Origin: SW-4-43-9 sp047617985
Lineage (GTDB): Archaea; Nanohalarchaeota; Nanosalinia; Nanosalinales; Nanosalinaceae
NCBI GenBank assembly: GCA_047617985.1
Contig: JBLGBS010000030.1
Location: 1-5,522 of the forward strand
Direction: 5' to 3'
DNA: 5,522 nucleotides
The notes under the pieces: model-generated
The model's database searches: none
What the model saw: only the letters and a program-made list of their open reading frames with translations
What the model was told of the DNA's origin: nothing
Shown: one piece after another, positions 1 to 5,066 of the stretch
Numbering within the stretch: position 1 is the first letter of the stretch
Layout of the letters: each line of letters starts with the position of its first letter
Program-made: the position numbers and the translations under genes

Positions 1-308
1 GTTCACCACAGGGAAGAGGAATTGTACTTGAGAAAAGAATTATTGAAGCTAAACAGCCTAACTCAGCACTGAGAAAATGTGTGCGTGTACAGTTAATCAA
101 AAACGGAAAACAGCTGACCGCATTCGTCCCAGGAGACGGAGCAATCGACCACATCGATGAGCACGACGAAGTGCTTATCGAAGGCATCGGTGGAGCAGAC
201 GCAGGACCTAAGGGAGACATTCCAACAGTCCGGTATCAGGTCGTAAAAGTCAACGGAGTCAGCCTGATCGAACTGGTCAGAGGAAACCAGCAGAAACCAA
301 CGAGGTAA
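1..308 (+). CDS. rps12: 30S ribosomal protein uS12 (S12), C-terminal part, 5'-truncated by window start
   Basis: Small-subunit ribosomal protein uS12, which sits at the decoding centre and helps monitor codon-anticodon pairing. The reading frame is open from the first complete codon at base 3 to the TAA at 306-308, giving 101 residues. This is roughly the last 70% of an archaeal uS12, and the N-terminal ~40 residues lie outside the window. Diagnostic blocks in order are PQGRGIVLEK, EAKQPNSALRKCVRVQLIKNGK, AFVPGDGAI, IDEHDEVLIEGIGG, and the ending VNGVSLIELVRGN with a KPTR C-terminus. These resemble haloarchaeal uS12 closely. The GTG at 81 is an internal valine codon (RKC-V-RVQL), not a start. 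The stop is 6 nt before rps7, and the rps7 Shine-Dalgarno overlaps the end of this gene, so the two are almost certainly co-transcribed. Identification is very secure; only the missing 5' end is unknown. Confidence 0.97.
   Translation, partial: SPQGRGIVLEKRIIEAKQPNSALRKCVRVQLIKNGKQLTAFVPGDGAIDHIDEHDEVLIEGIGGADAGPKGDIPTVRYQVVKVNGVSLIELVRGNQQKPTR
302..306 (+). promoter_or_regulatory. Shine-Dalgarno site of rps7, inside the rps12 3' end
   Basis: GAGGT lies 8 nt before the ATG at 315 and matches the archaeal anti-Shine-Dalgarno (complement GGAGGTGAT). It overlaps the last sense codon and stop of rps12. This supports the ATG at 315 as the rps7 start and suggests translational coupling of the two ribosomal genes. 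Confidence 0.8.
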
Positions 309-314
309 GATAAA

Positions 315-941
315 ATGACATCAGCAGCAAAGATCGAAGTAGACGACAAGATTCTGACCATGGGAAGATGGGACGCAGAAGAAGCAGAAGTTGAAGACGA
401 CGGACTTGTAAGATACATCAACCTTGAAAATGTTCTCGCACCTAGAAGCAGAGGAAGACATGAAGGAAAACAGTTCTACAAAGCAGATGTCCCGATTACC
501 GAAAGACTTCTCAACCGGATGTACGTCGCAGGACACAGAGGAAAGAAGCACTACATTGATTCCGGCCACAACACAGGAGATTCGGAAAAGATCTGGACAA
601 TAATCGAAGACGCATACGAGATAATCGAAAACGAGACAGGAGAGAACCCGATCCAAGTACTAGTTAATGCGATCGAGAACTCCTCTCCAACTGAAGAAGT
701 AGTTACATACCAGAGAGGAGGAGTCAGAGCAAGGAAAGCAGTAATTGTTGCACCACAGAGAAGAGTCGACCTCGCACTAAGACTCATCATCCAGGGAGCA
801 TACGAGAAAAGAAGAAACGACTCCAACTCCGCAGCAGAAACACTTGCCAACGAAATCATTCTCGCCTCAAATGGAAATGACGACGTCAGAGCTGTAAGAG
901 AGAAAGAAAGAAGAGAAAGAGAAGCAGAAGGCGCACGATAA
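315..941 (+). CDS. rps7: 30S ribosomal protein uS7 (S7)
   Basis: Complete 208-residue uS7, the primary 16S rRNA-binding protein that nucleates assembly of the 30S head and lines the E-site mRNA exit. An acidic N-terminal segment (about 1-40, containing GRWDAEEAEVEDD) is followed by the conserved helical core. Recognisable blocks are RGRHEGKQFYKADVPITERLLNRM (about 46-69), GHRGKKHYIDSGHNTG (about 73-88), the archaeal/eukaryotic signature TGENPIQVLVNAIENSSPTEEV (about 108-129), and KAVIVAPQRRVDLALRLIIQGAY (about 141-163). A basic/acidic C-terminal helix EKERREREAEGAR closes the protein, as is usual for archaeal S7. The GHRGKK loop is of the longer type seen in many non-haloarchaeal archaea and in eukaryotes, whereas haloarchaeal S7 as I recall it is shorter here. 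The start is set by the Shine-Dalgarno 8 nt upstream. It follows rps12 directly and belongs to the str operon. Confidence 0.97.
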   Translation: MTSAAKIEVDDKILTMGRWDAEEAEVEDDGLVRYINLENVLAPRSRGRHEGKQFYKADVPITERLLNRMYVAGHRGKKHYIDSGHNTGDSEKIWTIIEDAYEIIENETGENPIQVLVNAIENSSPTEEVVTYQRGGVRARKAVIVAPQRRVDLALRLIIQGAYEKRRNDSNSAAETLANEIILASNGNDDVRAVREKERREREAEGAR

Positions 942-964
942 ACCAATCCACATATCATTTCCTC

Positions 965-989
965 CTCTATCGCTAAAAATAGTGAAGAG
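965..989 (+). other. Possible RNA hairpin in the rps7 - membrane protein gap
   Basis: Within the 53-nt gap, CTCT(965-968), bulged A(969) and TCGCT(970-974) can pair with AGTGA(981-985) and AGAG(986-989) around an AAAAAT loop. The pairing uses one G-U and one bulge. The 3' arm contains GTGA, the only Shine-Dalgarno-like stretch before the ATG at 995, so the hairpin could hide that ribosome-binding site or act as a weak processing or termination signal. The pairing is seen directly, but the function is inference and a chance match is possible. The pyrimidine-rich stretch just upstream (957-968) might also serve as a weak terminator for rps7. Confidence 0.3.
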
Positions 990-994
990 ATTCT

Positions 995-1399
995 ATGGCT
1001 ACAGAGAAGCATTTGAGATTTTTGCTGGGATTTATCTTCATCCTTTTCGGAGTTCTCAAACTTGCAGGTGAAAGAACTATACTTCCTCTCGTAGCCGAGA
1101 CCGTTCTCTTTATCCCTCCAAAATACTTTCTGCCGATCCTAGCACTGTGGGAGATTACCATAGGTTTATTCTTCATCTACAGACCGCTCAACAGAACAGG
1201 TCTCTACCTACTTTTACCGCACATGTCAGGAACCTTCGTCCCAATATTTACCGCACCGGAAATGATTTTCACAAGTTCAGGCCTCACACTTGAAGGCCAC
1301 TACATCGTGAAGAACCTGATACTAGCTGCAGTCGCTCTCCACATTCAAGAAAAACCATTTCTCCCGAACATATCTATCCGCACAGACTACAGCATTTAA
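995..1399 (+). CDS. Small DoxX-like integral membrane protein
   Basis: Hydrophobic protein of 134 residues with about four predicted membrane segments: roughly 8-24 (RFLLGFIFILFGVLKL), 44-62 (YFLPILALWEITIGLFFIY), 69-87 (GLYLLLPHMSGTFVPIF) and 103-117 (YIVKNLILAAVALHI). The pattern suits DoxX-like or related YkgB/DUF417-type membrane proteins: Arg plus G..F..FG..KL in helix 1, a membrane-embedded E..IGL, and a final LEGHYIVKNLILAA helix. Members of this broad family are linked in some organisms to quinone or redox functions, but the biochemical role is generally unknown, so no reaction is assigned. The start is the only ATG after an in-frame TGA at 983-985. Its Shine-Dalgarno is weak (GTGA, 982-985) and no convincing TATA box lies at the leaderless distance, so it may be co-transcribed with rps7. 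Its position between rps7 and fusA is unusual. The coding call is good; the family call is moderate. Confidence 0.8.
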   Translation: MATEKHLRFLLGFIFILFGVLKLAGERTILPLVAETVLFIPPKYFLPILALWEITIGLFFIYRPLNRTGLYLLLPHMSGTFVPIFTAPEMIFTSSGLTLEGHYIVKNLILAAVALHIQEKPFLPNISIRTDYSI

Positions 1400-1405
1400 C
1401 CATCC

Positions 1406-1438
1406 TTCTGAATCCTGCCTTTCAGAAACTCCGTTTTT
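1406..1438 (+). terminator. Hairpin plus T-tract, terminator-like, after the membrane protein gene
   Basis: TTCTGAA (1406-1412) and TTCAGAA (1421-1427) form a perfect 7-bp stem with an 8-nt loop. A TTTTT run follows at 1434-1438. The element starts 6 nt after the TAA at 1397-1399 and lies before the fusA TATA-like box. It is a plausible end point for the upstream ribosomal-protein transcript. Archaea terminate mainly on U-tracts, so the TTTTT may matter more than the stem, which is A/T-rich and only moderately stable. Confidence 0.5.
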
Positions 1439-1458
1439 AACCCTGTTAACTCAATCCA

Positions 1459-1467
1459 TTTTTAAAT
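1459..1467 (+). promoter_or_regulatory. TATA-like box upstream of fusA
   Basis: TTTTTAAAT resembles the archaeal TATA consensus (TTTAWA-like). With the usual ~25-27 nt spacing, transcription would begin near 1488-1492. The leader would then be about 75-80 nt and would include the upstream reading frame at 1510-1560. A similar TTTTTAA at 1434-1440 is treated here as part of the terminator instead. No transcript data are available, so this is motif-based only. Confidence 0.5.
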
Positions 1468-1495
1468 CTTGCAACTTCTTCTTTCTACATAAACT

Positions 1496-1501
1496 AGAGG
1501 T
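1496..1501 (+). promoter_or_regulatory. Shine-Dalgarno site of the upstream reading frame
   Basis: AGAGGT, with GAGGT complementary to the archaeal anti-Shine-Dalgarno, lies 8 nt before the ATG at 1510. It has the same core sequence and spacing as the rps7 Shine-Dalgarno in this window. This is the main reason to treat the short frame at 1510-1560 as potentially translated. Confidence 0.5.
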
Positions 1502-1509
1502 AAAACTAA

Positions 1510-1560
1510 ATGTACGAAATTAAACAAATTTCTGGACATCCAGAAAATAACCAACGGTGA
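1510..1560 (+). CDS. Putative 16-residue leader peptide (uORF) in the fusA leader
   Basis: A short frame, ATG at 1510 to TGA at 1558-1560, would encode MYEIKQISGHPENNQR. It has a good Shine-Dalgarno at 1496-1501 and lies wholly within the predicted fusA mRNA leader. Its last codon and stop (CGG TGA) coincide with the GGTGAT Shine-Dalgarno of fusA, and its stop is 7 nt before the fusA ATG. It is in a different frame from fusA, so it is not an N-terminal extension of EF-2. A perfect inverted repeat (1529-1546) lies inside it. A ribosome translating this frame would melt that hairpin and finish on the fusA ribosome-binding site, which points to coupling or attenuation. I recognise no known peptide; the arrangement is seen in the sequence, while translation and role are inferred. 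Confidence 0.4.
   Translation: MYEIKQISGHPENNQR
1529..1546 (+). repeat. Perfect 8-bp inverted repeat in the fusA leader
   Basis: TTTCTGGA-CA-TCCAGAAA is an exact inverted repeat with a 2-nt centre. As RNA it can fold into a 7-bp stem with an ACAU tetraloop, ending 9 nt before the fusA Shine-Dalgarno (1556-1561). As DNA it could be a site for a dimeric regulator downstream of the predicted transcription start. Its arms resemble those of the hairpin at 1406-1427 (TTCTGAA/TTCAGAA). Confidence 0.6.
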
Positions 1561-1561
1561 T
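1556..1561 (+). promoter_or_regulatory. Shine-Dalgarno site of fusA, overlapping the uORF stop
   Basis: GGTGAT is a 6-nt perfect match to the archaeal Shine-Dalgarno and lies 6 nt before the ATG at 1568, which fixes the EF-2 start. The TGA within it is also the stop codon of the 1510-1560 frame. Confidence 0.8.
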
Positions 1562-1567
1562 TTTCGA

Positions 1568-3754
1568 ATGTCAGATAAAGAGCTTGACGCAATTCAAAGC
1601 GTAATTGAAGATCCTGAGCACATCAGGAACATCGCGATCGCAGCACACATTGACCACGGAAAAACCACACTAACAGATAACCTTCTCGCCAGAGCCGGTA
1701 TGATCTCGGACAAACTAGCCGGGGATCAGAGGTTCATGGACTTCGACGACCAGGAAGCAGAGAGGGGGATCACAATTTACTCTGCCAACATATCAATGGT
1801 TCACGAGTTTGATGGAGACGACTACCTGATCAACCTTATCGACACACCAGGCCACGTCGACTTCGGAGGAGATGTTACAAGAGCTATGAGAGCTGTCGAC
1901 GGAGTACTTGTACTTGTCGACGCAGTTGACGGAGTTATGCCGCAGACAGAAACCGTCATGAAACAGGCACTTCAGGAAGGAGTCAAACCAATACTATTCA
2001 TCAACAAAGTTGACCGTTTGATCGAAGAGATGCAGTTAACTCCTGAAGAAATGCAGGAAAGATTCACAAAAATAATTAGAGAAGTTAACACCGCACTCAG
2101 AAAATACGCAGACGAAGAGACAGCTGAAAAATGGGAAATGAGTGTCAACGACGGAACAGTAGCATTTGGATCTGCGCTGAAGAACTGGGCGATCTCAGTT
2201 CCTTACATGCAGGAAACCGGTATCAGCTTCCAGGACATCATCGACTACGTAAACGAAGGAGACCACGAAGGCCTGGCAGAAGAAGCACCGATCGAGGAAG
2301 TATGTCTTGACATGGTTGTAAAGCATCTAGTCAACCCTCAGGAATCAGCAGAATGGAGAATTCCGGCCGTCTGGCCGGGAGACGTAGAGTCAGAAGTAGG
2401 AAAAGACATGATGGAGCACGACCAAGACGGAAAACTGGTCGGAGTAGTAACAAATGTCGAAGACGATGAACACGCAGGAACTATTGCGACAGCAAGGCTT
2501 TTCTCCGGAACAGTAAATGAAGGAGACGAACTGTACGGAATCGGCTCACAGAAGACAGAGAGAGCACAGCAGGTCGGAATTTATTCCGGACCAAGAAAGC
2601 TGACAGTTGACTCTGTCCCATGTGGAAACATTGCAGCAATCACAGGACCGGACTTCTCAACAGGAGAGACCTTCATTCTTTCAGGAGAAGAGGAAATCCA
2701 GCCGTTCGAACAGATCGAACATGTATTCGAACCTGTCGTTACAAAATCCATTGAACCAAAGAGGACATCCGACCTTCCAAAGCTTATTGAGACACTTAGA
2801 AAACGAGCGAAAGAAGACAACACCATCAAGATCGACATTGACGAGGAAACAGGAGAAACACTTGTCTCCGGACTCGGAGAGCTTCACATCGAGGCAAAAG
2901 TTGAAAGACACCTTGAAGAGAAAGGAATCGATATCAGCGTATCTGAACCGATCGTTGTATTCAGAGAAGGTATCGAAGAAGCATCCGACCACCTGACAGG
3001 AAAATCGCCGAACCGGCACAACCAGCTTGAAGTCTCGGTAGAACCGATCGACGAAGAAGTCAGAAAGTTCCTCAAAGAGGAATACGAGGATATCAAGAGA
3101 AAAGCCGATGATGAGACAGAAGTTAGAGATGCGCTTGTAGAAGCAGGAATGGATCAGGACGACGCAGACAACATCATGGATGCATACGAGGAGAACCTGT
3201 TCATCAACGACTCCAGAGGTATCAAGAACCTCAGAGAGATCAAGGAATACCTTGTAGATGCGTTCCACGAATTCTGCGATGAAGGGCCGCTTGCCAACGA
3301 ACCGGTAATCGGACTAATGGTAAGACTTCACGACGCTTCTCTGCACGAAGACGCAATCCACAGAGGGCCGGCACAGATGATCCCGGCAACAAAAGACGCA
3401 ATGAAGAGAGGATTCCTCAACGCAACACCTCGACTGATTGAACCAAAGCAGATCCTCAGAATCGACACACCATCGAGCACCATGGGGGACGCTATGACAG
3501 AAGTCTCAAACAGAAGAGGAGATGTAATAGACATGGAAGAGGAAGGAGACTCCTCAATCATCCGATGTAAACTCCCTGTCGAAGAACTGTTCGGATTCGA
3601 GGCAGCCCTGAAGGGAGCAACAAACGGAAAAGGATTCTTCAACCTTGTAGAGATCATTTTCGAACCATTACCGATGAACCTGCAGGAAGACAAGATCATG
3701 GAGATCCGGGAAAGAAAAGGCATGAAGCAGGAAATGCCAAGCGTCGAGGAGTAA
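1568..3754 (+). CDS. fusA: Translation elongation factor 2 (EF-2, aEF-2)
   Basis: GTPase that drives ribosomal translocation; cytoplasmic. At 728 residues it has the normal archaeal length. Domain I carries all G motifs: AHIDHGKT (26-33), switch RGIT (66-69), DTPGH (92-96), NKVD (146-149) and SAL (202-204). Domain II begins near GKLVGVVTNVEDDEHAGTIA (about residue 288). Domain III contains GLGELHIE (435-442). Domain IV holds LHEDAIHRGPAQ, where His598 (codon 3359-3361) aligns with the histidine modified to diphthamide in archaeal and eukaryotic EF-2. Domain V contains SNRRGDV and ends with RERKGMKQEM. Many surface positions are Asp or Glu, consistent with a high-salt cytoplasm. The start is fixed by GGTGAT 6 nt upstream. 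The gene appears to have its own TATA box and a leader with a possible regulatory uORF. The usual next gene, tuf, is not present. Confidence 0.98.
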   Translation: MSDKELDAIQSVIEDPEHIRNIAIAAHIDHGKTTLTDNLLARAGMISDKLAGDQRFMDFDDQEAERGITIYSANISMVHEFDGDDYLINLIDTPGHVDFGGDVTRAMRAVDGVLVLVDAVDGVMPQTETVMKQALQEGVKPILFINKVDRLIEEMQLTPEEMQERFTKIIREVNTALRKYADEETAEKWEMSVNDGTVAFGSALKNWAISVPYMQETGISFQDIIDYVNEGDHEGLAEEAPIEEVCLDMVVKHLVNPQESAEWRIPAVWPGDVESEVGKDMMEHDQDGKLVGVVTNVEDDEHAGTIATARLFSGTVNEGDELYGIGSQKTERAQQVGIYSGPRKLTVDSVPCGNIAAITGPDFSTGETFILSGEEEIQPFEQIEHVFEPVVTKSIEPKRTSDLPKLIETLRKRAKEDNTIKIDIDEETGETLVSGLGELHIEAKVERHLEEKGIDISVSEPIVVFREGIEEASDHLTGKSPNRHNQLEVSVEPIDEEVRKFLKEEYEDIKRKADDETEVRDALVEAGMDQDDADNIMDAYEENLFINDSRGIKNLREIKEYLVDAFHEFCDEGPLANEPVIGLMVRLHDASLHEDAIHRGPAQMIPATKDAMKRGFLNATPRLIEPKQILRIDTPSSTMGDAMTEVSNRRGDVIDMEEEGDSSIIRCKLPVEELFGFEAALKGATNGKGFFNLVEIIFEPLPMNLQEDKIMEIRERKGMKQEMPSVEE

Positions 3755-3771
3755 CCTCTCCTCCCCTTTTT
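3746..3771 (+). terminator. Hairpin plus T-tract terminator spanning the fusA stop codon
   Basis: GAGGAG (3746-3751) pairs perfectly with CTCCTC (3758-3763) around a 6-nt loop that starts with the TAA stop (3752-3754). TTTTT follows at 3767-3771. Further T-tracts lie at 3781-3784 and 3812-3816 in the same pyrimidine-rich gap, which fits the stacked U-tracts that commonly end archaeal transcripts. The 5' arm encodes the last two residues of EF-2 (Glu-Glu). The layout is visible; termination itself is inferred. Confidence 0.55.
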
Positions 3772-3831
3772 CCCTATTCCTTTTAATTCTGCTATATATC
3801 CGAATTTCCTCTTTTTCTCCAGTTTAATTGA

Positions 3832-3837
3832 TTTAAG
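3832..3837 (+). promoter_or_regulatory. TATA-like box for a leaderless glycosyltransferase mRNA
   Basis: TTTAAG is centred about 26-27 nt before the ATG at 3861, the distance that places the transcription start at or next to the start codon. No Shine-Dalgarno precedes the ATG. A second TTTAAT at 3823-3828 and a TATATAT at 3793-3799 lie upstream and are alternative boxes. Confidence 0.5.
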
Positions 3838-3860
3838 CATTCCTCGAAAACATTTCCTAC

Positions 3861-4997
3861 ATGGATATAGCGATCTTCCAGCCATGGCTAAAGGAAAAAG
3901 GCGGGATGGAGAAAGTAGTACTTGAATACGCCAGGAGATCGGAAAACAATGTAACGATACTAACCCCTTTCTACAGCCCGGAAAATACATTTGAAGGTTT
4001 TCAGGAACTGGAAGTCGAAGAGATTGGATGGCAGGGAGAAGCGGACGGTTTCATCTCAAGACTACTGAAGTTCAGTCTGGGAGGAGCATTAACCAGACTT
4101 GATCTAGAAAATTACAATGCGGTTATATTTTCGACATCAGGGGTATCCACACCGTTCACAGTTAGAAATCATAACCAGTTAACCCTAGGTTACTGCCACA
4201 CACCACTGAGAGCAGTACTCCCCGAGTTCAAAGATTCCTACAGAAACGATCTCTCCCCTGTTCTAAAACCTTTCTTCGGATTGGCGACATGGTTTTTTGG
4301 GAAACTGGAGAAATTTTCCTGGAGATTTTTCGACCACACTTTTGTTAACAGCGAGAACACGAAGGAGCGAGTTGTGAGAAGAGGTCTGGAAACAGAGGAA
4401 AACCTGACAGTTCTCAACCCTGGAGCGGATGTCGAGGAGAATAAGTCAGAGAGTTACGATAAATACTTCCTGTATCCGACAAGATTCAGAAGGTATAAGA
4501 GACATGAACTGGCAATAGAAGCGTTCAAACAGGCAGAACTAGACAAAGAGTTTGAACTTGTTCTGGCGGGTTCAGCACAGGAAGAAGACTATCTAGAAGA
4601 ACTGAAAGAAATGGCGGGAGAAAATGTCAGGTTTGAGGAAGATGTCTCAGATGAGAGATGGAGAGAGTTATACTCCCGATGTTACTCTGTTCTTTTCTGC
4701 GCGGAGAAAGAGGACTGGGGGATAATACCTGTAGAAGCTGGGAGCTACTCTAAACCGATAATCTCAGTCAACGAAGGCGGACCACTAGAATCAGTTAAAG
4801 ACGGAGAAACCGGATTCCTTGTAGAACCTGAACCCGAAGCGTTCGCCAGGAAAATGGAGCATCTGGCCAGTAATCCTGAAAAGGTCAGGGAAATCGGCGA
4901 AAAAGCACAACACCATTCGAAAAAGTACAGCTGGAACCGGTTTGCAGAAAAACTGGATACTCGGATAACGGCACTGAAGGCATCTCAAACTAATTAG
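3861..4997 (+). CDS. GT4-family glycosyltransferase, WbaZ/mannosyltransferase-like
   Basis: Complete 378-residue GT-B fold glycosyltransferase that would move a sugar from a nucleotide sugar to an acceptor, probably for surface glycan, glycolipid or protein glycosylation. The N-terminal acceptor domain starts with a Rossmann strand and glycine loop (IAIFQPWLKEKGGMEKVV, 3-20) and has YCHTPLR (111-117) and NSENTKERV (163-171). The C-terminal donor domain has LYPTRFRRYKRHELAIEAF (204-222), the retaining-enzyme EX7E motif Glu284-Glu292 in EDWGIIPVE, then NEGGPLESVKDGETGFLV (304-321). YCHTP, YKR.ELAIEAF and ED(W/F)GI.PVE together match the WbaZ-like GT4 pattern, often mannosyltransferases; donor and acceptor cannot be read from sequence. 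A hydrophobic, aromatic stretch (131-157) may hold it at the membrane. It has no Shine-Dalgarno and a TATA box ~27 nt upstream, so it is probably a separate, leaderless transcript. It is not functionally tied to EF-2. Confidence 0.92.
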   Translation: MDIAIFQPWLKEKGGMEKVVLEYARRSENNVTILTPFYSPENTFEGFQELEVEEIGWQGEADGFISRLLKFSLGGALTRLDLENYNAVIFSTSGVSTPFTVRNHNQLTLGYCHTPLRAVLPEFKDSYRNDLSPVLKPFFGLATWFFGKLEKFSWRFFDHTFVNSENTKERVVRRGLETEENLTVLNPGADVEENKSESYDKYFLYPTRFRRYKRHELAIEAFKQAELDKEFELVLAGSAQEEDYLEELKEMAGENVRFEEDVSDERWRELYSRCYSVLFCAEKEDWGIIPVEAGSYSKPIISVNEGGPLESVKDGETGFLVEPEPEAFARKMEHLASNPEKVREIGEKAQHHSKKYSWNRFAEKLDTRITALKASQTN

Positions 4998-5030
4998 CAA
5001 ACATCATTCCAGCTTTATTGTCATCAAACC

Positions 5031-5055
5031 ATAACAAATTTAATATTGTGGTTAT
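5031..5055 (+). promoter_or_regulatory. TATA-like box within an imperfect dyad, upstream of the last gene
   Basis: TTTAATA (5039-5045) is centred 25 nt before the ATG at 5067, and no Shine-Dalgarno is visible, so a leaderless mRNA is likely. The box is flanked by inverted arms ATAAC (5031-5035) and GTTAT (5051-5055), with inner arms ACAA (5034-5037) and TTGT (5046-5049). Such a dyad over a TATA box could be a repressor site, though A/T-rich DNA gives such patterns by chance. The rest of the 69-nt gap shows nothing else of note. Confidence 0.45.
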
Positions 5056-5066
5056 TTTTGGTCTCT

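Noticed and set aside
81..308. GTG at 81 as a start codon for a 75-residue protein
   Set aside because: The frame continues upstream to the window edge and encodes conserved uS12 residues (KQPNSALRKC), so GTG is an internal Val codon.
551..1012. 153-codon open frame on the minus strand
   Set aside because: It lies antisense over rps7, whose identity is certain. Its Ser/Leu-rich composition is the expected mirror of purine-rich coding DNA.
1400..1567. Possible tRNA or structured ncRNA gene in the pre-fusA gap
   Set aside because: No cloverleaf, T-loop or other known RNA signature is visible. The signals are explained as terminator, TATA box and mRNA leader.
2607..2996. 129-codon open frame on the plus strand inside fusA
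   Set aside because: It is an out-of-frame reading of EF-2 domains II-III with low-complexity Ser/Thr/Lys content and no sign of a real protein.
2681..3268. 195-codon open frame on the minus strand
   Set aside because: It is wholly antisense to fusA and rich in Phe, Val, Cys and Ser, a typical shadow of Glu/Lys/Asp codons. No motif was recognised.
3793..3799. TATATAT as the main promoter of the glycosyltransferase
   Set aside because: It would start transcription near 3822, giving a ~40-nt leader without a Shine-Dalgarno. The box at 3832-3837 fits a leaderless start better, so this is kept only as an alternative.
3328..3990. 220-codon open frame on the minus strand
   Set aside because: It spans the fusA 3' end, the intergenic T-tracts and the glycosyltransferase start on the opposite strand. 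Both overlapped genes are secure.
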